From the NCBI GenBank assembly GCA_938023075.1, contig CALHDG010000184.1:1-64000 (forward strand): 64,000 bases of DNA, read 5' to 3'. Of this stretch, positions 11,087 to 19,257 are shown one piece after another. Both the position numbers and the translations under genes were made by a program. The stretch comes from an uncultured Chitinophagales bacterium (GTDB taxonomy: Bacteria > Bacteroidota > Bacteroidia > Chitinophagales > JAHDHT01). Under the pieces are notes generated by a model that made no database searches, was not told the origin of the DNA, and saw only the letters and a list, made by a program, of their open reading frames with translations. Each line of letters begins with the position of its first letter. Within the stretch, counting starts at the first letter, position 1.

Positions 11087-11488
11087 ATGTCTTATATGAA
11101 AAAATTTAAACAACTCTTTTTTATTGATGACAGAGAGGCTGATAACTTTTATAACAAGTATATCGTAGATGCATCCAACTTGTGTGAATCATATTTTTTT
11201 TTTAACAAAGCAATAAATGCCTTAAAGCATTTAAAAAAAAATATAGCAAAACCGAACTTTAATCCACCTGATGTTATTTTTTTAGATTTGGTGATGCCCG
11301 AAATGGATTGTTGGGATTTTTTGAAAGAGTATGCAAAGTTGCCCAAATTAAAATCAAAAATTGTAATTCTTACCACTTCAGAAAACCCTAATGACATTAA
11401 GAAAATTAATACAAATGCTTTAATTGACGGCTATTTACAAAAGCCTTTAAGCGAAGATTCTTTAAAAAGATGGATCAAAAAAATTTGA
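11087..11488 (+). CDS. Single-domain response regulator (Rcp1/CheY type)
   Basis: A 133-residue receiver domain with no output domain. Acid pocket Asp14-Asp15, phospho-acceptor Asp67 in FLDLVMPEMD, Thr96-Thr97 and Lys119 in LQKP are all present. The spacing after the beta-3 aspartate and the longer alpha-1/beta-2 region match the Rcp1-like group that partners PAS/phytochrome-type kinases. It starts 36 bp after the giant kinase on the same strand, so the two are probably co-transcribed and the kinase probably phosphorylates it. The downstream target is unknown. Confidence 0.92.
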   Translation: MSYMKKFKQLFFIDDREADNFYNKYIVDASNLCESYFFFNKAINALKHLKKNIAKPNFNPPDVIFLDLVMPEMDCWDFLKEYAKLPKLKSKIVILTTSENPNDIKKINTNALIDGYLQKPLSEDSLKRWIKKI

Positions 11489-11525
11489 TTAGGAATGATG
11501 AGAAAATAAGTTAAGTACTGTGGAG

Positions 11526-11630
11526 AAAATAAATCTACTTTTTATGAAACGTAGTGATAGTGGGGCTAAGACGAGGCTTTTAAACGAAATATATCGAAAA
11601 ATGGCAAAAACAGAAATGTAGATTTATTTT
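11526..11630. repeat. Palindromic intergenic element, family 2, copy 1
   Basis: Bounded by a perfect 13-bp inverted repeat (AAAATAAATCTAC at 11526-11538, its complement at 11618-11630). An interior core GCTAAGACGAG at 11565-11575 recurs exactly at 47850-47860 inside a second copy with diverged but still largely complementary ends. It lies between the response regulator gene and rpsU. It could be a small non-autonomous mobile element or a structured RNA; the sequence does not decide. Confidence 0.75.
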
Positions 11631-11727
11631 TGTAGCATAACTAAAAAGAAAAAAGACGTAAAAAACCCACCATTATTCCATGAATTCTATAACTTTGCCC
11701 AACAATTTAAAAAAAGAACAAATATTT

Positions 11728-11919
11728 ATGTTAATAATCGACTGCAGAGAAAGCGATTCTATTGATAAGGCTTTAAAAAAGTACAAAAAAAAGTTTGAAA
11801 AGTCTGGAACTTTAAAACAAATAAGAGCACGAAAAGCCTACATTAAGCCTACCGTTAGAAGAAGAACCATTAAGTTGAAAGCTGCCTACCGTTTAAAAAT
11901 GGCAAATAAATACGCTTAA
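11728..11919 (+). CDS. rpsU: 30S ribosomal protein S21
   Basis: Small basic subunit protein, 63 residues, beginning MLIIDCRESDSIDKALKKYK. This matches the usual Bacteroidota S21 start and length. An ATG in the same frame at 11680 would add 16 residues not typical of the family, so 11728 is chosen. The C-terminus is rich in Arg and Lys. It heads the order rpsU - xer recombinase - hpf, which is common in Bacteroidota. Confidence 0.93.
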   Translation: MLIIDCRESDSIDKALKKYKKKFEKSGTLKQIRARKAYIKPTVRRRTIKLKAAYRLKMANKYA

Positions 11920-11976
11920 TTTAACCTTCATTTTCTTACATTTTTTATAAAACTTAACTATCTTAGTTAGGTTTAT

Positions 11977-12876
11977 ATGCTTATTGCAAAGTTTACACAA
12001 TATTTACAATACCAAAAGAGGTATGCTCATAATACTATTATAGCATACCGAAAAGATTTGGAACAGTTCCAATTTTTTTTTAATCAACAATATGAGGTAG
12101 ATGTCAATGCTGTTTCCGGTATACAATCCGTTCAATTAAATCATTTACGAAGTTGGTTAGCCCACTTGGCTGTTACCAATGTACAAGCTAAATCTATTGC
12201 ACGAAAACTATCAGCAGTAAAACGTTATTTTAAATATCTACAACAGCAAAATTATATTGTACAAAATATTACTACCAAACTTAGTGCACCAAAATTTTCT
12301 ACCAAATTACCTGAATTTATCAATGCGCAACAAATGGACCTGCTTTTTCAACAAGTAGGTTTTTCTAAAGATTTTGAAGGAAAACGTGATCAGTTAATAA
12401 TTGAGCTTTTATATTTAACCGGTATGAGAAGAGCCGAATTGATGATCTTAAAAATTACAGATGTTAATATGGAAACCGGTAATCTTCACATAACCGGAAA
12501 AGGGAATAAACAACGTTTAGTACCCTTACATCCTAACAGTTTACCATTTATAAAATCTTACCTCAATACGTTAACGGCAACCTTTTCCAATTTAAACCAT
12601 CCTTATTTACTGTGTACTAACAAAGGAGAAAAATTATACCCTAAATTTGTATACAATACTGTAAAAAAATACTTATCTTTAATAACAACTTTAAAAAAGA
12701 AAAGTCCACATGTTTTGAGACATACTTTTGCTACACATATGATGAATAATGGAGCTGATTTGAATGCCATCAAAATGCTTCTTGGCCATGCAAGTTTAGC
12801 ATCAACCCAAGTCTATACCCACAATTCAATTAAAAAATTACAAGACATATATCAAAAAGCCCATCCTAAATCGTAA
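11977..12876 (+). CDS. xerC: Tyrosine recombinase XerC/XerD
   Basis: Site-specific recombinase, 299 residues, of the size used for chromosome-dimer resolution. N-terminal SAM-like core-binding domain (about 1-90), then the catalytic domain with the complete set: Arg151 (TGMRRAEL), a Lys in ITGKGNKQR, His245 and Arg248 (HVLRH), His271 (LLGHASL) and nucleophile Tyr280 (VYTH). The setting between rpsU and hpf is that of the housekeeping Xer protein, not of a phage integrase. Whether it should be called XerC or XerD cannot be settled from this window. Five bases separate it from hpf, so the two are co-transcribed. Confidence 0.9.
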   Translation: MLIAKFTQYLQYQKRYAHNTIIAYRKDLEQFQFFFNQQYEVDVNAVSGIQSVQLNHLRSWLAHLAVTNVQAKSIARKLSAVKRYFKYLQQQNYIVQNITTKLSAPKFSTKLPEFINAQQMDLLFQQVGFSKDFEGKRDQLIIELLYLTGMRRAELMILKITDVNMETGNLHITGKGNKQRLVPLHPNSLPFIKSYLNTLTATFSNLNHPYLLCTNKGEKLYPKFVYNTVKKYLSLITTLKKKSPHVLRHTFATHMMNNGADLNAIKMLLGHASLASTQVYTHNSIKKLQDIYQKAHPKS

Positions 12877-12881
12877 AACTT

Positions 12882-13187
12882 ATGGATAATGTACAAATTC
12901 ATTCGGTACAATTTACTGCCGATCAAAAATTATTAGATTTCATTAACAAGAAAATGGAGAAGTTGAATAAGTATTTCGACAACATTCAAAATGCGGATGT
13001 GTATTTGAAAATAGATTCAAAAGCACAACATATAAAAGATAAAACAGTAGAGGTGCGGGTGAATATACCCGGTAATCAACTTTTTGCAAGTACCTCTGAT
13101 AAAATGTTTGAATCAGCAGCGGATGAATCAATAGATAATATCCGGCGTCAATTGAAACGATATAAAGACAAATTAAGAGGCAAGTAA
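12882..13187 (+). CDS. hpf: Ribosome hibernation promoting factor (short HPF/RaiA)
   Basis: A 101-residue ribosome-associated inhibitor. The fold pattern (IHSVQFTADQKLLDFINKKM, helix, then VRVNIPGNQLFA and a basic C-terminal helix ESIDNIRRQLKRYKDKLRG) is that of the short HPF/RaiA family, without the C-terminal dimerisation domain of long HPF. Family members bind the 30S decoding site and stabilise inactive ribosomes in slow growth. It follows the Xer gene by 5 bp. Confidence 0.9.
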   Translation: MDNVQIHSVQFTADQKLLDFINKKMEKLNKYFDNIQNADVYLKIDSKAQHIKDKTVEVRVNIPGNQLFASTSDKMFESAADESIDNIRRQLKRYKDKLRGK

Positions 13188-13204
13188 AGTAAGCCTTTAA
13201 TTTT

Positions 13205-14392
13205 ATGATGACTTTATCTTTAAAATGGTATCTGTTTGCAGGTTGCTTGTGTTGGCTTTGCTTAGCCAATACTGTTAAGTTGAATGCTCAATGCCACATT
13301 GATGATTTTAACGCCTTAAAAGCACTATACGAAAGTACCAATGGAGCCAATTGGACTAATCGCTCTTTTTGGGATATGGTCAGTGAACATGAAATGCCCT
13401 TACCTGATTGTGATTTGTCTTTTTTGCATGGCGTTTCACTCAATACAAACAACCGGGTAAATATTGTTGATTTATTCAACAACAACTTAAGTGGAGAGTT
13501 GCCTGTAGCTATCAATACGTTAAGTGAGCTGAACACACTGTCGTTAAACGACAATAAGTTGAGTGGCAAGCTGCCACAAGCAATTGGAGAGTTAAGTCAG
13601 TTAAGTAGTCTTTCTCTATCAAACAATAATTTTAGTGGTGTTTTGCCAGAAAGTTTAGTTAAACTTAAAAACTTAAGTATTCTTTTTTTAGATAATAATC
13701 AATTTAGTGGCACCATTCCAACAGCCATTGATAGCTTAGATCAATTGGAATGGTTGTTTGCAGAAGAAAATCAATTTAGCGGAAATTTGCCAGCGGCTTT
13801 GGGAAACCTGACTAAACTCATGTACTTGTCTCTGTATCAAAACGATTTTGAAGGTAGTATACCTGCTAATTTAGACAGCCTTAAAAATTTGCAATGGTTG
13901 TTGCTTCACCAAAATAATTTGAGTGGATGTTTCCCTACCTTTTTATGCAACTTAACTTTAGATAGTCTTAACCTGAGCCAAAATATGCAGTTACCCAATT
14001 CAGGGAACTTTAACGCAATCGATAGTCTTTGTATTGAGCCTGCTGTGCAAATTGGTTTACCTTGTAATGATGGCGATGAGGACACTATTGATGATAAAAT
14101 TCAACCAGATTGTTCTTGTGCTGGTGAATTGATGATTGATATAAGTGATGTAAAGTTAAATGAGTTGATTTCAATTTATCCAAACCCTGCTACTTCGTTT
14201 ATTCAATTTAATGGAGCACAAAATTTACAACCCATCACTTTTCGACTGTACAATCAACAAGGGCAGGTTGTGTTGAGTGGGTCTGTGCATTCATCTTCAA
14301 AAACTTCAATTGAACATTTAGTGAACGGTATTTATTACATACAGTTTTTTAATACAAAGCAAAAAGTGATAATTCCGATTGTTAAGGAATGA
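13205..14392 (+). CDS. Leucine-rich repeat protein with T9SS sorting domain
   Basis: A secreted 395-residue protein. It has an N-terminal signal peptide (ending around LNAQ), an LRR N-terminal cap (DDFNALKALYESTNGANWTN), about seven plant-type leucine-rich repeats of 24 residues (x-L-x-x-N-x-F/L-S-G-x-L/I-P, residues about 75-260), a Cys-containing segment, and a C-terminal type A sorting domain starting SIYPNPATSFIQF. It is probably exported by SprA/T9SS and anchored or released at the surface, where the LRR arc would bind a protein or polysaccharide. It starts 17 bp after hpf and may be read through from it. No ligand can be named. Confidence 0.9.
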   Translation: MMTLSLKWYLFAGCLCWLCLANTVKLNAQCHIDDFNALKALYESTNGANWTNRSFWDMVSEHEMPLPDCDLSFLHGVSLNTNNRVNIVDLFNNNLSGELPVAINTLSELNTLSLNDNKLSGKLPQAIGELSQLSSLSLSNNNFSGVLPESLVKLKNLSILFLDNNQFSGTIPTAIDSLDQLEWLFAEENQFSGNLPAALGNLTKLMYLSLYQNDFEGSIPANLDSLKNLQWLLLHQNNLSGCFPTFLCNLTLDSLNLSQNMQLPNSGNFNAIDSLCIEPAVQIGLPCNDGDEDTIDDKIQPDCSCAGELMIDISDVKLNELISIYPNPATSFIQFNGAQNLQPITFRLYNQQGQVVLSGSVHSSSKTSIEHLVNGIYYIQFFNTKQKVIIPIVKE

Positions 14393-14439
14393 GAAAAAAA
14401 TAAATTGTCCAGCCGACTTTTAATTCAAGCTACTCAATT

Positions 14440-14469
14440 TTGCAGAAGCCATAACTAATTTTACCTTTG
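14440..14469 (+). promoter_or_regulatory. Promoter of proC
   Basis: TTG at 14440-14442, 19-bp spacer, then a perfect Bacteroidota -7 box TACCTTTG at 14462-14469. Transcription would begin a few bases further on, so the TTG codon at 14467 cannot be the translation start and ATG 14488 is the start of proC. Confidence 0.85.
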
Positions 14470-14487
14470 AGCAAATTTGCAATTTAT

Positions 14488-15288
14488 ATGAAAATAGTAA
14501 TTATTGGTGGTGGAAATATGGGTAAAACTTATGCTCAAAGTTTTTTAGGTTCACACATTATCAGACCTTATGATTTAGTGACCTTAGAAAAAAATGCCGA
14601 CAAACATGAAGAATTGCGAAGAAACAATATCATTAACATTGAAACCATTCCAGGCGAATTTATACAACAAACTGATTTAATTGTACTGGCGGTAAAACCG
14701 CAAGATGCGCTTGACCTTTACCCCAGTATGAAACCATTTGTGCGCGAAGATCATATGGTCTTATCTATTATGGCAGGCGTAAAAATTGATGCCATAGAAG
14801 CAGGTTTAGGGATAAAGAAAATTATAAGAGCTATGCCCAATTTACCCGCTCAAATTGGTATGGGTATGACTGCCTTTACTGCCAATGAAGAGGTAACAAA
14901 AGATGAATTAATTGAAGTGCAAAACTTACTAAGCACCACCGGTAAAGCCATTTATTTTAATGATGAAAGTATGATTGATGCTTCCACCGCTATTTCGGGT
15001 AGCGGACCAGCTTACGTTTATTATTTTATGGATGCGATGATTAAGGCTGCTAAAGACATGGGTTTCTCCCATTCGCAAGCCGATTTGTTGGTTTGGCAAA
15101 CCTTTAATGGTTCAATCCATTTATTAAATAAAAATACCTTAAGTTGCGATGAATGGATTGCCCGCGTAAAATCAAAAGGAGGCACTACAGAAGCTGCCTT
15201 AGATACTTTTCAAGATTGCAATTTAGACCATGCCATTAAAAGTGGACTAAAAGCGGCACTGCAACGAGCAGTGGATTTGGGTAGTTAG
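14488..15288 (+). CDS. proC: Pyrroline-5-carboxylate reductase
   Basis: Last step of proline synthesis, reducing 1-pyrroline-5-carboxylate with NAD(P)H; cytoplasmic. It has 266 residues, the usual length. N-terminal Rossmann motif (IVIIGGGNMGKTYA), AVKPQD, MPNLPAQIGMG and the family signature STAISGSGPAYVYYFMDAM are present, with the C-terminal dimerisation helices. The start is set at ATG 14488 because the upstream in-frame TTG overlaps the -7 promoter box. It is monocistronic. Confidence 0.95.
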   Translation: MKIVIIGGGNMGKTYAQSFLGSHIIRPYDLVTLEKNADKHEELRRNNIINIETIPGEFIQQTDLIVLAVKPQDALDLYPSMKPFVREDHMVLSIMAGVKIDAIEAGLGIKKIIRAMPNLPAQIGMGMTAFTANEEVTKDELIEVQNLLSTTGKAIYFNDESMIDASTAISGSGPAYVYYFMDAMIKAAKDMGFSHSQADLLVWQTFNGSIHLLNKNTLSCDEWIARVKSKGGTTEAALDTFQDCNLDHAIKSGLKAALQRAVDLGS

Positions 15289-15320
15289 TGTTTAGTTATG
15301 CATCTAAAATACTAAAAAAA

Positions 15321-16118
15321 TTACTCAACCACTATACGTGCCTTCGCATTAGAAAACGAACCAAAATAGCCAATTGCTCCGCCTGATATATTGGTAATAG
15401 GGTTGCCGGGTGCCGCACTATTACCACCGCCCATATTAATAATAATTTCACTTAAGGTAGCGTAAAAATTATAAGTGGCTTGATCTATATTTCGTAAATC
15501 AACATCCACCGCATCATCTAACTGAAAGGTATTTACAAAAATGGGAATATTGACGGGATTCCCATTCAATAATTGATCATCTACTAAAATTAAATCTTCC
15601 GGAGTATTTTGAAAGGTATCATTTAAAGCATATAAAATCCGGTAATAATTGACTTCATCAGCGGGATCTAGAAAATTTAGATAAACGCTATAGCCTTCTT
15701 CCTGAAAAGGACTGGCTTCTTCAAATTCTATGTTTAAAGAATCTAATATTGGCTTAGAAGGAACCGTAGTTTTTGCGATAAATTGCTGTTCATCTACTTT
15801 AACATTTAGTTCATAGGTTTCACCAGTAATTGCCTCATAATTTTCAAAACGGTAAATACCCGGTTCAACTGTAGCAGCTTGTTGAGTTTCTCCTGAAGCA
15901 TTGGTAATTTCAACACTAGCATTATTAACCAGTGGCTCGGTACCCACTTGAAAATAGCTTTTAGTTTGCTTTATATACACATCAAAGTGATGGATGCCTT
16001 CTTGCAAATCTGCTTCAATCACTACAAAAGGATTTTCTTCATTTAAATCAATAGTAATCACTTCTTCACAAGCAGTTAAAACCAACATCAAAAGTATAAG
16101 CGAACTGATATATTTCAT
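15321..16118 (-). CDS. DUF4249 lipoprotein (partner of TonB receptor)
   Basis: A 265-residue protein with a lipoprotein signal peptide; the lipobox LVLTAC ends at about Cys17. Early residues (TIDLNEENPFVVIEADLQEG) and the following beta-rich pattern match the DUF4249 family, which in Bacteroidota is encoded directly after a TonB-dependent receptor and is thought to work with it at the outer membrane. Here the receptor stop lies 27 bp upstream on the same strand, so the pair forms an operon. The ligand is unknown. Confidence 0.88.
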   Translation of the reverse strand: MKYISSLILLMLVLTACEEVITIDLNEENPFVVIEADLQEGIHHFDVYIKQTKSYFQVGTEPLVNNASVEITNASGETQQAATVEPGIYRFENYEAITGETYELNVKVDEQQFIAKTTVPSKPILDSLNIEFEEASPFQEEGYSVYLNFLDPADEVNYYRILYALNDTFQNTPEDLILVDDQLLNGNPVNIPIFVNTFQLDDAVDVDLRNIDQATYNFYATLSEIIINMGGGNSAAPGNPITNISGGAIGYFGSFSNAKARIVVE

Positions 16119-16145
16119 ATTTAATAATTAGAATTTTATAATTTA

Positions 16146-18512
16146 TCAAAACTTAAAATCCCAACTGATGGATGGAATAGTTTTAAATAGAGCCAATTTT
16201 ATTGCTTCGTTTACTTCGGGATCGTCTTCTGTAGGTTGAAAAGAAATGGTAAAAGCATTTTCGCGGGCATATAAATTGTAAATAGAAAAATTAAGGCTCG
16301 ATTCGTAATTTTTCTTTTGTTTAAGCAACCAACTTAAACCAACATCTGCCCGGTGATACGAAGGGAAATAATAACCATTGCGTTGCGTATAAGCTGGTGC
16401 ACTTAAACTACCATTTACAGCACTGGCTTCAGCAAAATCTTTTGATCCTCCAATGGTGTATGCTCCTGCGGGAAAGGTAGCAGCATCGCCGGTATAGAAT
16501 ACAAAAGAAGCACTCAGCTTAATTTTGTTGCTCAAATCATATAATCCTACTATCGAAACATCGTGAATACGATCTTGTCGGGCAGGATAAATTTCTCCTT
16601 CATTAATCTGTTTAAATTTTCTTACTGACCGTGAAAGTGTGTAGCCTAACCAACCGGTAAATTTCCCGGTTTTTTTCTGTAGAAAAAACTCCAAGCCATA
16701 AGCTAACCCTTCGCCGTACAGCAAATCAGCTTCAATTAATTCATTTAAAAATAAATTGGCACCGGTTTTATAATCTATCTGGTTTTGCAAAGTTTTGTAG
16801 TAGCCTTCTACCGAAAATTCATATTGATTATTGTTGAAGTTTCTAAAATACCCCATCGAAAATTGATTGGCTATTTGAGGTTTTACATTGTTGGTGCTGG
16901 GTATCCATAAATCAGTTGGAGAAGAAGTTGTAGTGTTGGATAAGAGGTGAATGTATTGAAAATTTCTATTGTAAGACGCCTTTAAAGAACTAAATTCGTT
17001 TAACTGAAAATTAAAAGAAGCTCTGGGCTCGTAACCCACGTAACTTTGTACGATTTCATTTTTTTCATAAGTTTGGGTCTCTGTAATCCCTCCATCAATA
17101 TCAAAAGTATTAACAGCATTGCCATTACCCAAAAACTGAAAGGAAGATAAACGCAAGCCAAAATTAAAAGATGCTCTGCCCCCTAACTTTTGTTCACTTT
17201 GAACATAAACACCACTTTCTAAACCATACTGTTCGGGCAAAATAAAAGAATTGAAATTAGTATCTCCCCCTACTTCAAATTTACCGGGTTCAAAAGTGTG
17301 GTAAATTATTTGCGCACCAAATTTTAAAGTTTGCTCGTTGCTGATAAACCAGGTAAGATCTTCTTTGAAATTCCAGTCTTGAATGGAAGCCGATAGATTA
17401 AAATTTAAGCCATCCCCACCAATACCAAAAGCATAATCGTAGTCGCTATAAATTAACGATGTATTGGAAAATACTTTTTCACCAAATACGTGATTCCATC
17501 TTATAGTACCAGTAGCATTACCCCAGTCAAAACCAAAATCGTCGCCAAAGCCAAATTTATCTCTGCCAAAATATCCTGAAATAAAAAGGCGGTCTTTTTC
17601 ACTTAATTTAAAATTAATTTTAGTGTTTAAATCATAAAAATATAAACGTGAGTCTTTTATCTGTTCATCATTACTAAAGGCGAGAAACACATCGGCATAA
17701 GTTCTTCTGCCCGATAGAATAAACGAACTTTTATCTTTTATCAATGGACCTTCAACAGTTAACCGAGAAGCAATTAATCCAATACCGCCAGAAGCACTAA
17801 ACTTTTTCTTATTGCCATCCTTCATAATAATATCCATTACGGAAGAGGCTCTTCCACCGTATTTGGCAGACATCCCACCTTTGTATAGAGTTACATCTTT
17901 AATGGCATCTGAATTAAAAACCGAAAAGAAACCCAACAAATGGGAAGCATTGTAAACGGGTGCTTCATCTAATAAAATTAAATTTTGATCAATGCCGCCA
18001 CCCCGCACATAAAAGCCGGCGTTACCTTCACCCGCAGAATTAATACCTGGTGTCAATTGTAAGGTTTTCACAATATCGCGCTCTCCAAACAAAACCGGTA
18101 TCGATTCTATTTGTTTGGGATTGACTTTAAAAACGCTCATTTCGGTACGCGTTACGTTTACGTTCTCTTTTTCGCCCGATATTACAATTTCGTTGAGTTT
18201 GGTTGCTGCTTCGCCCAGTTCAATATCTAATTTTTTGTTTTCAGTTAAGATAACTTGCTGATCTAATGCATCGTAGCCCAAATATTGAACCCGAATAGTA
18301 TAGGTTCCTTCGGCTAAAGTTAAGCTGTAAAACCCATATTCGTTGCTAATGGTTCCAGTGCCGGGTAAGTCAACTACTAACACATTTGCTCCAATTAAAT
18401 CTTCTCCACTTTGCGCATCTTTTATAGTGCCGCTAATGGTAAATTCTTGCGCAAATATATTGTTAAAAAACAAGGCGAAAAAGAGTGTAGTGATGAAGTA
18501 AAATTGGTTCAT
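16146..18512 (-). CDS. TonB-dependent outer membrane receptor
   Basis: A 788-residue outer membrane transporter. Signal peptide ending at about FAQ, then a carboxypeptidase-regulatory-like beta domain (TISGTIKDAQSGEDLIGANV), a plug (DIVKTLQLTPGINSAGEGNAGFYVRGG written in two parts: LQLTPGIN then FYVRGGGIDQN) and a long beta-barrel ending in an aromatic residue (SWDFKF), as expected for Bam-dependent insertion. No SusD partner is adjacent; a DUF4249 lipoprotein follows instead. The substrate is not evident from the sequence. A TAGATTTG -7 box lies upstream. Confidence 0.93.
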   Translation of the reverse strand: MNQFYFITTLFFALFFNNIFAQEFTISGTIKDAQSGEDLIGANVLVVDLPGTGTISNEYGFYSLTLAEGTYTIRVQYLGYDALDQQVILTENKKLDIELGEAATKLNEIVISGEKENVNVTRTEMSVFKVNPKQIESIPVLFGERDIVKTLQLTPGINSAGEGNAGFYVRGGGIDQNLILLDEAPVYNASHLLGFFSVFNSDAIKDVTLYKGGMSAKYGGRASSVMDIIMKDGNKKKFSASGGIGLIASRLTVEGPLIKDKSSFILSGRRTYADVFLAFSNDEQIKDSRLYFYDLNTKINFKLSEKDRLFISGYFGRDKFGFGDDFGFDWGNATGTIRWNHVFGEKVFSNTSLIYSDYDYAFGIGGDGLNFNLSASIQDWNFKEDLTWFISNEQTLKFGAQIIYHTFEPGKFEVGGDTNFNSFILPEQYGLESGVYVQSEQKLGGRASFNFGLRLSSFQFLGNGNAVNTFDIDGGITETQTYEKNEIVQSYVGYEPRASFNFQLNEFSSLKASYNRNFQYIHLLSNTTTSSPTDLWIPSTNNVKPQIANQFSMGYFRNFNNNQYEFSVEGYYKTLQNQIDYKTGANLFLNELIEADLLYGEGLAYGLEFFLQKKTGKFTGWLGYTLSRSVRKFKQINEGEIYPARQDRIHDVSIVGLYDLSNKIKLSASFVFYTGDAATFPAGAYTIGGSKDFAEASAVNGSLSAPAYTQRNGYYFPSYHRADVGLSWLLKQKKNYESSLNFSIYNLYARENAFTISFQPTEDDPEVNEAIKLALFKTIPSISWDFKF

Positions 18513-18547
18513 AAAGTCGATGACAACGGTTATTCAATCTTAAACTA

Positions 18548-18555
18548 CAAATCTA
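18548..18555 (-). promoter_or_regulatory. -7 box upstream of the TonB receptor
   Basis: CAAATCTA on the plus strand reads TAGATTTG on the minus strand, a perfect TAnnTTTG, 36 bp before the ATG. No convincing -33 TTG at 19-21 bp, so confidence is moderate. Confidence 0.5.
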
Positions 18556-18599
18556 TAAAGTATTTTAATGATAAGGTTATTTTTATGATTAAATTAACG

Positions 18600-18936
18600 A
18601 TAACATTTGAGTGTTTGACATATCTGGTGCATCACAATATAAGTTAATTAAGTATTGACAAGTTTATCAAGTTAATTGACACTCAATGAAGGTAAGCCAA
18701 ACAAACGTCATGCCGGAAACTTGTGCTGGACTCGATCCAGTATCTCAGCTTGCAGAGCAGATTATCCGGCATCTCGCCTAAACATCCACCAAGTCTTTTA
18801 CTTTAGCCGGACAAAGCTTTAGGAAAGTTCTCGGATAAATGTTCCGTTGCTCTCCACATTTTCCGATATGACACCGGTGGGTTTTGGAGAGTTTTGGAGT
18901 ACGTTGCACCAAATTTGTCACGCACTCATAACATTT
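18600..18936. mobile_element. MITE-like element with 9-bp flanking repeats
   Basis: A non-coding stretch of about 319 bp (18609-18927) with imperfect terminal inverted repeats. The left end GAGTGTTTGACATATCTGG and the right end (complement GAGTGCGTGACAAATTTGG) continue into TGCATC/TGCAAC, with 21 of 26 positions matching when one flanking base is counted. It is flanked by the same 9-bp word ATAACATTT at 18600-18608 and 18928-18936, as expected of a target-site duplication. Inside are ATGCCGGA (18710-18717) and its complement TCCGGCAT (18765-18772) around a CTGGA/TCCAG hairpin. There is no ORF, so it would have to be moved by a transposase encoded elsewhere. Confidence 0.75.
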
Positions 18937-18987
18937 TAATAACCTACTGTATTGAGTTGGGTTGTCATATGCAGAATTTCTCCTTTT

Positions 18988-19257
18988 TTAGCCTTCGAAG
19001 ATAAAAACAAAAACTAAACTACCTGTTTTATAGTGGCGAGACATTTCTATTAACAAATCAATTTTACCATCTAAATCAATATCGCTTGACCAAATTAGAT
19101 GATAATGATCACTTCCTTCATTGTAAAAACCAACAGTATCTTGTGATGCTTTTAGAATATAAGCGATTCATATTTCTTAAACTTTTTTGATTTACCGTAA
19201 TTTTTAAGCAAGATACTTTAGCTTCAACTTGTTTGCAACTGAACCTTTAACTGTAAC
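18988..19257 (-). pseudogene. Decayed C-terminal gene fragment
   Basis: Reading the minus strand from the hydrolase stop gives three protein-like pieces in different frames: VTVKGSVANKLKLKYLA, then KNYGKSKKFKKYESLIF, then a 55-residue piece (LKASQDTVGFYNEGSDHY, followed by WSSDIDLDGKIDLLIEM and SLVFVFIFEG, stop at 18988). The D-x-D-x-DG-x-x-D pattern recalls calcium-binding/FG-GAP-like motifs of secreted Bacteroidota proteins. No start codon is left and at least two frameshifts are needed. It lies directly beside the MITE-like element. Confidence 0.65.
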
